Of a stretch of 64,000 nucleotides of DNA, positions 32,448 through 41,009 are shown one piece after another. The notes under the pieces were generated by a model. It was not told the origin of the DNA. It saw only the letters and a program-made list of their open reading frames with translations, and ran no database searches. The first letter of the stretch is position 1; each line of letters opens with the position of its first letter. The translations under genes were made by a program, and so were the position numbers. Source of the stretch: Paenibacillus_E qinlingensis (GTDB taxonomy: Bacteria; Bacillota; Bacilli; Paenibacillales; NBRC-103111); NCBI RefSeq assembly GCF_028746185.1, contig NZ_JAQIVH010000027.1, positions 1 through 64,000 on the forward strand, read 5' to 3'.

Positions 32448-32640
32448 ATCTAACTGGATTTCCTCCATCTATTTGAAGCGTATTTCTCAAAATTCGAGGA
32501 TTAACTGTATTTCCTGTAGGTAAATTCCCTCGATTCGCTGGATTCTACGAATTCCTGACGGATTAGCTGTACTTTTTCCATCTATGCACCAAAAAACAGC
32601 AGATTCGAGCAAATTAGCTGTAGTTTATACAGCTAAACAG
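32448..32640. repeat. Second tandem repeat with TTARCTGTA units
   Basis: TARCTG starts at 32451, 32502, 32564 and 32615, giving spacings of 51, 62 and 51, i.e. a 113-base double unit repeated. Copies carry TTTCCTCCATCTA-like and ATTCGAG-like segments; the last ends in TAGCTGTAGTTTATACAGCTA, which is palindromic. No gene is evident here or in 32641-32800. Confidence 0.65.
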
Positions 32641-32807
32641 GATGGCGAGCAGTCGATCTGCTTTCAAAAACCACAAATCAGCCACAATAAGCCTACACGC
32701 AAACTCATTTTGTGCTAACCCGGCCTTAATCACCCGACTAAACACATCCCAAAAGTTCAAACCATCTTACGAAAATATGGAACCTTTCCAAGCTGCATAC
32801 CCCTTAC

Positions 32808-32837
32808 ACTTGTTTTATACAAATGTAAACACTTACG
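32808..32837 (+). promoter_or_regulatory. AraR-like operator and cre-like site before the sugar locus
   Basis: ACTTGT-N5-ACAAAT (32808-32824) is an inverted repeat close to the ATTTGT/ACAAAT half-sites of GntR-type AraR operators. It covers a TATACA -10-like element. Directly after it, TGTAAACACTTACG (32824-32837) agrees at 12 of 14 positions with the catabolite-responsive element bound by CcpA. Together they suggest substrate induction and glucose repression. Confidence 0.45.
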
Positions 32838-32855
32838 CAGCTAGGAGAGGTGTGC

Positions 32856-33866
32856 ATGAATTTTCAGGGGATGCTTCGGCCAGTACCGGCTGGCGCGAAG
32901 TTCGAGTTAGAAGGATGGCATGTTTGGTGTGGTTCGATGACACGAGATGCGGAGGGGAGGTATTACTTGTTCTATTCGCGTTGGCCTGAGAGCGCCGGTT
33001 TTGAGGCGTGGGTCACGCATTCTGAAATCGCCTATGCGATTTCGGACAATCCCTTAGGTCCGTTCCATCACGTGGATACGGTATGGACATGTAGAGATGG
33101 TGCAGCGAACTGGGACAAGGATGTGGCACACAATCCAGCTATTTTGCGCCACGGTAATCGATATTACCTGTATTACATGGGGACGCATGGCCCTGACTTT
33201 GATCTCGACCATCCTGTCGATGAGGCAACATGGTGGACGTATCGCAACCATCAACGTATCGGCGTTGCTGTGGCAGACCATCCTGCAGGTCCATGGACCC
33301 GTGGGACGCTACCCGTGCTTGATGTCTCCTTAGGAGAGTGGGATGGACTCATGACGAGCAACCCTACGGTTTGCGAGGCAGCAGATGGCCGTATCCTGAT
33401 GATGTACAAAGGTGTTGCAGAGGGGCCTCCGCCGAAGGGCGGGGCAGTTAATGCGGGCGTAGCCTTCGCCGATCATCCGCTCGGACCGTTTCGCAAGCAG
33501 CCAGAGCCCACGGTAACGAACCCAACGAACGATTGGGCGGTAGAGGACCCTTACGTATGGTGCCATGGTGACGGGTACTATGCGTTGATGAAGGATTTCC
33601 AAGGTTATTTTACGAAATCGGGACGTGGTTCTGTGGCCTTGTTTGAATCAGCAGATGGCATTGTGTGGCGACCATCTCGGCATGTACTGGCATTCGATCT
33701 TCAAATTGCCTGGGCTCACCAGGTCACACAATTCGTCCTCAGGCTGGAACGTCCACAGTTATGGTTTGACAAGAGCGGGAAGCCTGCCGTTCTGCTGTGC
33801 GCTGTACTTGAACGGGAGGGAAGCCGATCGTATAACATTCGAATCCCATTAGGAGGAGATGAATGA
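32856..33866 (+). CDS. Five-bladed beta-propeller glycosidase (GH43/GH32-like)
   Basis: A 336-residue cytoplasmic protein with no signal peptide. It shows the repeated blades of the furanosidase superfamily: GWHVWCGSMTRDAEGRYYLFY, DVAHNPAILRHGNRYYLYYMG, GLMTSNPTVCEAADGRILMMY, and EDPYVWCHGDGYYALMKDF with the likely acid Glu. Each blade has a variant of NRYYLYY and NPLGPF. It probably hydrolyses an imported oligosaccharide, possibly an arabinoside or galactoside, but the substrate is not shown. ATG 32856 follows AGGAGAG by six bases. Confidence 0.8.
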   Translation: MNFQGMLRPVPAGAKFELEGWHVWCGSMTRDAEGRYYLFYSRWPESAGFEAWVTHSEIAYAISDNPLGPFHHVDTVWTCRDGAANWDKDVAHNPAILRHGNRYYLYYMGTHGPDFDLDHPVDEATWWTYRNHQRIGVAVADHPAGPWTRGTLPVLDVSLGEWDGLMTSNPTVCEAADGRILMMYKGVAEGPPPKGGAVNAGVAFADHPLGPFRKQPEPTVTNPTNDWAVEDPYVWCHGDGYYALMKDFQGYFTKSGRGSVALFESADGIVWRPSRHVLAFDLQIAWAHQVTQFVLRLERPQLWFDKSGKPAVLLCAVLEREGSRSYNIRIPLGGDE

Positions 33867-33915
33867 TGAATTTCTAGCCTTTTGTTACATCAAACGCGCC
33901 AATAATTGAGTTAGC

Positions 33916-33950
33916 AAAGCCGTCTCCCAAGTAGGAGGCGGCTTTCGTGT
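33916..33950 (+). terminator. Hairpin after the propeller glycosidase gene
   Basis: AAAGCCG-TCTCC pairs with GGAGG-CGGCTTT around CAAGTA. The following CGTGTTT is a weak T run, so termination may be partial. Confidence 0.6.
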
Positions 33951-34050
33951 TTCCGAAGATTTTAGACCATCTGCCAAAGATATGAAAAGGATCGACCCTT
34001 TCGCGGCGCTACAATAAAGGTATAACAAACAGAGAGAGGAGAGGCAGCTC

Positions 34051-34953
34051 ATGCATCGAACGATGAACCTGCTGCGAAGATACGGTGTGATGTATGCCCT
34101 ATTAATTCCGGGCCTGCTGTATTTTGCGGTATTCAAATATGTGCCGATGGTGTACATCGCCGCTGCATTTAAGAACTACAACGTCCTGCAAGGACTCTGG
34201 GAAAGCCCATGGGTTGGCTGGCAGAACTTTCAGTTATTTTTCGATGGTGTGTACTTCAAACAAATTATCGGAAACACCATTCTAATTTCGTTTTACAAGC
34301 TCGTCTTTTCATTTCCAGCACCGGTTATTCTAGCCTTAATGCTCAATGCCGTTACTGGGACGGGGTTTAAAAGAACCATTCAAACCCTGACTTATCTGCC
34401 TCACTTTCTATCATGGGTCATTATTTACGGGTTGCTGGTGGCTTTTCTCGCACCTGGAACGGGGCTCGTTAACCAGTTGTTAACCGCCTTCCACTTAGAC
34501 CGCATCTCCTTCTTAACGGAGTCCGGTCTGATCCGAACGCTTATCGTAACGACGGACATATGGCAGTCAGTCGGCTGGGGAGCCATCATTTACTTGGCAG
34601 CTCTCACAGGTATTGATCCGAGCCTTTACGAAGCAGCAACGATGGATGGCGCGTCTCAGTCCCGTCAATTATGGCATATCACCCTTCCGGGTATTCGCAA
34701 CGTCATTATCCTCATGCTCGTGCTGCGGCTCAGCGCCATTCTTGATGTTGGCTTTGATCAAATTTTCATCATGCTCAATCCGCTTAATCAAGAGAAGGCC
34801 GATGTTATCGAGACATGGGTATATCGGGTCGGTCTACAAGAGGGACGTATTGGACTTGCTACCGCTGTCGGGTTGTTTAAATCGGTCATCGGCTTCGTGC
34901 TAGTACTTGGTGCGAATAGGATTGCCAAAAAATTCGACGGACAAATCTGGTAG
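34051..34953 (+). CDS. ABC sugar transporter permease (LplB/YtcP partner type)
   Basis: A 300-residue, six-helix permease of the MalF/UgpA group. The EAA loop YEAATMDGASQSRQLWHITL contacts the ATPase. This subgroup (LplB) works with a large lipoprotein receptor and imports complex oligosaccharides in Paenibacillus and Bacillus. No ATPase gene is in the locus, so it must share a MsmX-like ATPase encoded elsewhere. A TACAAT element at 34010 lacks a good -35, fitting an activator-dependent promoter. GAGAGGAGAGG precedes the ATG. Confidence 0.92.
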   Translation: MHRTMNLLRRYGVMYALLIPGLLYFAVFKYVPMVYIAAAFKNYNVLQGLWESPWVGWQNFQLFFDGVYFKQIIGNTILISFYKLVFSFPAPVILALMLNAVTGTGFKRTIQTLTYLPHFLSWVIIYGLLVAFLAPGTGLVNQLLTAFHLDRISFLTESGLIRTLIVTTDIWQSVGWGAIIYLAALTGIDPSLYEAATMDGASQSRQLWHITLPGIRNVIILMLVLRLSAILDVGFDQIFIMLNPLNQEKADVIETWVYRVGLQEGRIGLATAVGLFKSVIGFVLVLGANRIAKKFDGQIW

Positions 34954-34968
34954 AAGGAGGAATCATCC

Positions 34969-35841
34969 ATGCGTCACATGACCACCGGCGACCGACTCGC
35001 CCAAGGCGTTAACTATTTGCTGCTATCACTGCTCGCCGCTTCCTGCGTACTGCCGTTCCTGTATGTCATCAGCGTCTCCCTTACCCCGATATCTGAGTTC
35101 ATTAAGAAAGATGGGTTGGTCATCATCCCTACGCATACTACGTTGACTGCTTACCGAGAGATTATGCAAGGGGGCCGATTACTCGATGCCTACCAAGTTA
35201 CCCTCTTTCGTGTCATTGTCGGTACGCTGCTGAACTTAGTGTTCACCGTCATTACAGCACTTCCACTCTCGCGCAAAGCGTTGCCTGGCCGAAGTCCGTT
35301 CCTGCTTTTTATCGTATTCACTATGCTGTTTAACGGCGGTATTATTCCGGGCTACTTGCTCGTGAAAAATATAGGACTGCTCGATTCCGAATGGTCACTC
35401 ATCATTCCTGGATTGATCAATGCGTTCTATCTCATGATTGTGAAAAGCTTTTTCGAGCAGCTGCCAGAAGCTATTGATGAAGCTGCCCGTATTGATGGAG
35501 CGGGAGAAATCGCCATTCTGGTACGCATCGTCATTCCGCTGTCTGTACCGATTATCGCGACGATTGGCCTTTTCTACGCCGTGTGGCACTGGAATAGTTA
35601 TTTCGATGCCCTGCTTTACATCAACACCCCAGAGAATCAGCCTGTACAGCTATTTTTAAGGCAAATCTTGCTTGCCTCTGTCGCAATTAGCGGGGATGCA
35701 GCAGAAGCTGCTAACTCGGTAAACCCCATTTCGGTCCAAATGGCGTCCGTCGCCATTACAACGTTGCCGATACTGGTCGTGTATCCGTTCATCCAGAAGC
35801 ATTTTACCCGAGGTGTACTGCTTGGCTCTGTGAAAGGATAA
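34969..35841 (+). CDS. ABC sugar transporter permease (YtcP type)
   Basis: The second permease of the importer, 290 residues, MalG/UgpE group. The EAA loop is DEAARIDGAGEIAILVRIVI. The C-terminal VYPFIQKHFTRGVLLGSVKG is typical of the YtcP/LplC subfamily. It lies 15 bases after the first permease, with AAGGAGG before the ATG. Confidence 0.93.
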   Translation: MRHMTTGDRLAQGVNYLLLSLLAASCVLPFLYVISVSLTPISEFIKKDGLVIIPTHTTLTAYREIMQGGRLLDAYQVTLFRVIVGTLLNLVFTVITALPLSRKALPGRSPFLLFIVFTMLFNGGIIPGYLLVKNIGLLDSEWSLIIPGLINAFYLMIVKSFFEQLPEAIDEAARIDGAGEIAILVRIVIPLSVPIIATIGLFYAVWHWNSYFDALLYINTPENQPVQLFLRQILLASVAISGDAAEAANSVNPISVQMASVAITTLPILVVYPFIQKHFTRGVLLGSVKG

Positions 35842-35921
35842 TAGGGGGCCAAAAACGCGATGATATCTAGAGGCAACTCTCGATATAGCATGTATAATAG
35901 ACTAAAGGGAGAGGTTCAAAG

Positions 35922-37535
35922 ATGAAAAAGAATTACGCAAGTGCGTTGCTTAGTATGACTGTGATCCTAGGAGTTGTTGCTGCGGGTTGCAGCAAAGCTG
36001 AGAATACGGCTTCACCAAGCGCGAGCGTTGCCCCCTCAACGGGAGGCACCCAATCGGCTAAGCCGGCGGAAGCTGACAAGAAGTATAAAGTTAGCTTTTA
36101 TAATACAGTTGGTTATCGGTTAACAACGCCAATGCCAGCGAAAGAGCAGGATCCGATTCGTCAAATGATCGAGAAAGACAATAATATGGATCTCGATATG
36201 ATCATGGGCGGAGAAAATTGGAAAGATAAGCTCAACCTGCTGATCTCTTCTAATCAAATTCCTGATATCGTCTCTTTCCCTGACCGTGCCTCTGCGATTA
36301 AATATTACGATCAAGGCTTGCTCGCCGATCTCGATGATTTGCTGAAGGAGTTCCCGGAGCTTCCGAAAGCATTCGACCCTTCACGCCTCGAGCCTATGAA
36401 ATATAAAGGTCATATGATTGGCTTACCCGCTTCTGAAGCTGTTGGCGGCGTAAATGGTTGGTGGATTAACAATACATGGCTCAAAAAGCTGAACCTGTCG
36501 GTTCCGACGAATCCACAAGAATTACTCAACGTTATGAAAGCGTTCACTTTCAACGATCCAGACGGTAATGGTAAGAATGATACGTACGGTTACGTCGCGA
36601 TGCTGCCAAAGGACGGCTCACTGGGTTATAGCACGAGTGGTGCACAAGGTTTCCAACAGATATTCTGGATGTACGGTGTACAGCCTAACTTTGTAGATGT
36701 TAAAGATGGTAAAGTTGTTGTCTACAACACCGACGCGAAAACGAAGGAAGCGCTGACGTTCATTAAAGAGATGATCGATGCGAAAGTGGTTGACCCTGAC
36801 TGGGTAACGATTGACGACGGACTCAAACGTGATAATAAAATGTACCAAGGCAAAGTTGGTATTATGATCGAAGATTGGCGCCGTTTAGAGCCTGCGGAAA
36901 CGAAGAAAATGCAGGATGCCGGAGGCAGTGTGCCGGATTGGAAGCAAATTGCACCTCCAAAGGGGCCTTATGGAGATCAAATTCTTGATATGAAGCCATT
37001 CCAACAGTCACTTATTGGACTTTCGAAGGAAGCGATGAAGGATGCTGGTAAAGCTAAGCGTGCTATGCAGTTCATTCAATATCTATACACCAATAAAGAA
37101 GCGTATCCATTCCTTGCTTATGGGATCAAAGATAAGTCCTTTACCGTGACGAATGGTACACCGAAGTTAATCGATAGATCCACGTACAACGAAAAGGAAA
37201 TTGAGTGGCGCTATAACTATGCTTTCGTTCGTAAAGCGACGGACGGTGTGTATTTCGACTTCCAGAAGCCTGATATCACGAACGCGAACCAGAAGATTAA
37301 CACGAGCTACTTGAAGGATAATAACGTAAATCCACGTGTTTTTGATGATCCAGCTGACCCTATGTCGCAAGATCGCCTCAAATACGCCAATGAAATGATG
37401 CTCAAATTCGTAACGGGCAAAGAGCCTTTAACGAACTGGGATGCGTACGTAAAGACACTGCAGGACAAATTCAAGCTGAACGATGCGATTGCCAATTATA
37501 CGAAACAACTGCAAGGTGACGGTGTTATCAAATAA
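35922..37535 (+). CDS. Extracellular sugar-binding lipoprotein (LplA type)
   Basis: The 537-residue receptor of the importer. The signal peptide ends in the lipobox VAAGC (Cys23), then a Ser/Ala/Pro-rich spacer. The mature part is a type 1 solute-binding protein. FNDPDGNGKNDTYGY looks like the Ca2+-binding loop often seen in this LplA subgroup. Between the permease gene and this one there is a hairpin (35863-35886) and a TATAAT at 35893, which could give higher expression of the receptor than of the permeases. Confidence 0.92.
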   Translation: MKKNYASALLSMTVILGVVAAGCSKAENTASPSASVAPSTGGTQSAKPAEADKKYKVSFYNTVGYRLTTPMPAKEQDPIRQMIEKDNNMDLDMIMGGENWKDKLNLLISSNQIPDIVSFPDRASAIKYYDQGLLADLDDLLKEFPELPKAFDPSRLEPMKYKGHMIGLPASEAVGGVNGWWINNTWLKKLNLSVPTNPQELLNVMKAFTFNDPDGNGKNDTYGYVAMLPKDGSLGYSTSGAQGFQQIFWMYGVQPNFVDVKDGKVVVYNTDAKTKEALTFIKEMIDAKVVDPDWVTIDDGLKRDNKMYQGKVGIMIEDWRRLEPAETKKMQDAGGSVPDWKQIAPPKGPYGDQILDMKPFQQSLIGLSKEAMKDAGKAKRAMQFIQYLYTNKEAYPFLAYGIKDKSFTVTNGTPKLIDRSTYNEKEIEWRYNYAFVRKATDGVYFDFQKPDITNANQKINTSYLKDNNVNPRVFDDPADPMSQDRLKYANEMMLKFVTGKEPLTNWDAYVKTLQDKFKLNDAIANYTKQLQGDGVIK

Positions 37536-37546
37536 GTATAGTGGGG

Positions 37547-37571
37547 AAAAGGGGAGAAACCTCCTCTTTTT
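37547..37571 (+). terminator. Hairpin terminator between receptor and kinase genes
   Basis: AAAAGGGGAG pairs with CTCCTCTTTT around AAAC, followed by T. It would reduce read-through from the receptor gene into the kinase-regulator pair. Confidence 0.8.
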
Positions 37572-37610
37572 CTACATTTCTATAGAGTAGCTACGAGGGG
37601 TGCGAACATC

Positions 37611-39395
37611 ATGCGAGATTGGATCAAGAAATGGTTCCACAATATATCATTCCGACTGTTTCTGGTCTGTTTCGTCTTCGTGCTCAGCTCGGAAGCTATT
37701 CTAAGCGGTTTATCCTACCGTTATATTAAAAATGAAATTACCTCGAGTCAGCTCAACCAAGCGACACAGTTGCTGCATAAGGAAGAAGAATATATCGATC
37801 TGTACTTTCTCCTTGTGCAAAATACGATCGGCCAACTCTCCACTTCAGCCGCTTCGTGGCGTAATGATCTGACGGCTGCGCAAGCTGCTTTGGAGAATGC
37901 CTATCGGGAGAACGCGATTATGCTGACAGACGTGTACGTGATTCGCAAGGATTTGTCCATCCTAGGCGGGAATCCTGTAACAAAGGTCATTAACGACCCT
38001 AGAGATGATCGGGATCCTCTCTATAAAATGGCCTACAGCAACGCCTACGGGGCCGTGACGGTTAGCCAGCCGTATCAGAATTTCTTCTCTGGTTGGACGG
38101 TTACCTTCACCAAAGCGATTACGATTGCCGGTGAACCGATGGCTGTGGCCGTGGATTTGAATCTTACTGCGATGCAAGAGCGATTGCAGAAGATTGGCGG
38201 TGGCAGCAACGATTTGCAGTTAGGCATCATGGACAAAGAGGGACGTGTCATTCTGGAGCCAGCGGGCAGCCGCCTGTTTAGTATCGTCGATCATCGTCTA
38301 AGCTTTGATGACCGAGATGGTCGGGAGCTTGTGGAGTCCAAGGATGATGTCTTTACTGACCATATGAATGGGACTGCTGTGACCATTATGAAGAGCATTA
38401 ATCCTCGTACCAAATGGATTGTATTTGCCTTCTATGACGGAACGACGTTGCAAAAATCGCTCAAGCGAATGGAGACATTTTTCATTGGCCTTCTGTTACT
38501 TGGCTTCTTGCTTAGTGTGTTGACGGCCGGTTTCGTAGCTCGCATGATTCGAACGCCAGTGTACTATTTGATTCGTAAAATCAATCAAGTCGGTCACGGA
38601 GATTTGAACGTTAGCATATCGAGCGCACGCCGTGATGAGTTCGGCAAGCTGGCAGCCACATTCGACGACATGTTAGGCCAGATTCGCACCTTAATTGAGC
38701 ATGTGAACCGTGGCGAACGAAAAAAGAAAGAGTTAGAGATTCAAGTGCTGCAGTCTCAAATCAATCCGCATTTTCTATACAACACGCTAGGATCTATTTC
38801 CAATGTTGTCGCATTTGAGCGCTATCACGAGGTAGATAACATAATTGAAGCACTGATTTCAATTCTGGAATACGGTATTACGGAATTCTCTGACCGGGTC
38901 AGCTTGGAGCAGGAATTGCGGAATGTGAAGGATTATTTATACATCCAAAAGATTCGGTATGATTGTGAGTTTGAGCTCATAGAAGAGATTGATTCAGACA
39001 CCCTAGACCTTCCTGTATTACGAATGGCGCTTCAACCCATTGTGGAGAACAGTATTTTCCATGGGTATGCAGGTGGACGTAAATCAGGAGCTATTCGGTT
39101 GTCAGCGGTTCGTCACGATGGCAAACTCATTGTTGAGGTAAAGGACGAAGGCATTGGCATGACGCTTGATAAGACAACGGAGCTACTGCTCGAGGATCCT
39201 GTGGGGCGAAATTTTGATCACCGTAAACGAATAGGCTTGTACAACATTCACCAACGCATACGTTTAAATTACGGGGAACCTTATGGCCTTAGCGTGTGGA
39301 GCGAGCCAGGTCGTGGAACATGTGTAACACTGACATTCCCAGATGATACAGCACAAGATCAGCATGATGAACGCGGAAGGGGGGAGGCGCAATGA
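37611..39395 (+). CDS. YesM-type sensor histidine kinase
   Basis: A 594-residue membrane kinase. The layout is a first helix (about 14-33), an extracellular sensor region (about 35-285, dCache-like), a second helix (about 290-312), a HAMP linker, a His_kinase domain with the phospho-acceptor His387 in QINPHFLYNTL, and a HATPase domain with the N box ALQPIVENSIFHG and GIGM. YesM kinases usually sense extracellular oligosaccharides, sometimes through the binding protein, and phosphorylate YesN-type regulators. Its stop overlaps the regulator start in an ATGA. Confidence 0.93.
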   Translation: MRDWIKKWFHNISFRLFLVCFVFVLSSEAILSGLSYRYIKNEITSSQLNQATQLLHKEEEYIDLYFLLVQNTIGQLSTSAASWRNDLTAAQAALENAYRENAIMLTDVYVIRKDLSILGGNPVTKVINDPRDDRDPLYKMAYSNAYGAVTVSQPYQNFFSGWTVTFTKAITIAGEPMAVAVDLNLTAMQERLQKIGGGSNDLQLGIMDKEGRVILEPAGSRLFSIVDHRLSFDDRDGRELVESKDDVFTDHMNGTAVTIMKSINPRTKWIVFAFYDGTTLQKSLKRMETFFIGLLLLGFLLSVLTAGFVARMIRTPVYYLIRKINQVGHGDLNVSISSARRDEFGKLAATFDDMLGQIRTLIEHVNRGERKKKELEIQVLQSQINPHFLYNTLGSISNVVAFERYHEVDNIIEALISILEYGITEFSDRVSLEQELRNVKDYLYIQKIRYDCEFELIEEIDSDTLDLPVLRMALQPIVENSIFHGYAGGRKSGAIRLSAVRHDGKLIVEVKDEGIGMTLDKTTELLLEDPVGRNFDHRKRIGLYNIHQRIRLNYGEPYGLSVWSEPGRGTCVTLTFPDDTAQDQHDERGRGEAQ

Positions 39396-40993
39396 GAGAG
39401 GTGACTTGCCTCATTGTGGATGATGAGCCGCCAATGGTGCAACGGTTAGAGACATACTTCGGACGGTGGGCGGAGCGGCGGATGCCATTCCGGCTAGTGG
39501 GTCGGGCTTATTCGGGCGTTGAAGCGCTGGAGAAAGCAACGGAGCTGCGTCCTGATCTCATTATCACAGATATTGTGATGCCTGGCATGGATGGGATTGA
39601 ACTCGTGCGTCAGCTGCGGGAACGGCTGCCTGGTGTGGAAGTTATCATCCTAAGCGCCTACTCGGATTTCGCCTATGCCAAGCAAGCGATTGCCATGGGT
39701 GTGTTTGAATATTTGGTTAAGGTGCCCTTGCGGGAAGAAGATGTACGCACGGCCTTGTCCAAAGCGCGCGATAATGTGATTGCCCGCGAAGAGAAGGAGA
39801 GGCGCCTGCAAAGTCTCAGTGGATCTGTGAAAGAGAATTCCTATCGTCTGCGCAAGCATCTGCTGGAGGAATTGCTCCGTGGAGAGGTATCTGATCCTGT
39901 TATGGAGCGCCGAAGTGCGGAGCTAGTGCCAGGGTTTGAGCCGCGGCAGTATGGGTGTTTTGCTGTGCGTTTTGATAATTATGATGTATTCTGTTCGGAG
40001 TATTCACCAGCGGACCGTAACATGCTCAAGTACGGCATGTTAAATATTATCGAGGAAGTGCTCCGGGAGAGTGGGAGCTGCTTCGCCTGTGAGTTGCAGC
40101 AAGGCGTCATCGTTGCCCTGGCTACGATTCGGGCGGGCAGCGAACAATTGTTCGATCGGAATTGCTACGAGCTTGGGGAAAGCATCCGAGATGCGATAAA
40201 AACTTATTTGCGTATATCAGTTTCAATGGGTGTGAGCCGGATGTACAACGGCTGGGGGTCTGCTCCAGTGGCCTACGAGGAAGCCAAAGGTGCACTTGAG
40301 GACACGTTCTATGCCAGCTTTGGCACAGTAATTACGCCAAATCGGAGGTTAGGCTATAGCGAAAGTGACTGGCGCGAGCTAACAGAACGCTTTGAGCAAA
40401 CGCTCGCGCGTTCTAGTGCGAAGTCGTTGGGAGGCGAAGCACTTGCGCCTTTGCTGCATGTGCTGCATAACCATCGGATTATGCCTGGCAAACTGCTGGG
40501 TTATATCGAGGGCTGGTGCGCACGCCTTCGCCAGCGAATGCTACCAGCTGATCATGAAGTTACAGCTGATGCAGCTACATTTGCGGACTGTACGCATCTG
40601 CATCAACTGGTGGAGCGTTTGCGCGTGGAGTGGGAGAAGCTGCACGCCCGTGCAGAAGGGAGCGGTTTACGCCTCGAAATGGTGAAGGCGATGCGCTTCG
40701 TTGAGGATCACCTGAAGGAATCGATTTCCCTCGGTGTTGTCGCCGAGCACATTCATTTGAATCCAACGTATGTGAGCGAGCTTTTCAAGAAAGAGTTAGG
40801 GATCAATTTTACCGATTACGTCTCTAAGCGCAGGATTGAGCGGGCCATCGAGCTGCTGCGTAAGCGTGATTATTCTAATTTAGAGTTGGCTGAGGCTGTT
40901 GGTGTTCATAATGAGAAGTATTTCTGTACCTTGTTCAAAAAAATAACCGGGACCTCTCCACAGAAGTTTGTCACAGCAAACTGGAGGGATTGA
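39392..40993 (+). CDS. YesN-type AraC-family response regulator
   Basis: A 533-residue regulator with an N-terminal receiver (Asp10/Asp11 in IVDDEPP, phospho-acceptor Asp60 in IITDIVMPG, and LVKVPL replacing the usual LLKP), a long middle domain (about 130-420), and two AraC-type helix-turn-helix motifs at the end (SLGVVAEHIHLNPTYVSELF, NLELAEAVGVHNEKYFC). It is coupled to the YesM gene by overlap. It probably activates the importer promoter at about 34.0 kb. Confidence 0.93.
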   Translation: MREVTCLIVDDEPPMVQRLETYFGRWAERRMPFRLVGRAYSGVEALEKATELRPDLIITDIVMPGMDGIELVRQLRERLPGVEVIILSAYSDFAYAKQAIAMGVFEYLVKVPLREEDVRTALSKARDNVIAREEKERRLQSLSGSVKENSYRLRKHLLEELLRGEVSDPVMERRSAELVPGFEPRQYGCFAVRFDNYDVFCSEYSPADRNMLKYGMLNIIEEVLRESGSCFACELQQGVIVALATIRAGSEQLFDRNCYELGESIRDAIKTYLRISVSMGVSRMYNGWGSAPVAYEEAKGALEDTFYASFGTVITPNRRLGYSESDWRELTERFEQTLARSSAKSLGGEALAPLLHVLHNHRIMPGKLLGYIEGWCARLRQRMLPADHEVTADAATFADCTHLHQLVERLRVEWEKLHARAEGSGLRLEMVKAMRFVEDHLKESISLGVVAEHIHLNPTYVSELFKKELGINFTDYVSKRRIERAIELLRKRDYSNLELAEAVGVHNEKYFCTLFKKITGTSPQKFVTANWRD

Positions 40994-41009
40994 TGAGGAG
41001 AGAGTTGTT

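Noticed and set aside
32085..32640. CRISPR array
   Set aside because: Repeats are long, degenerate and unequally spaced, with no short exact repeats and no cas genes.
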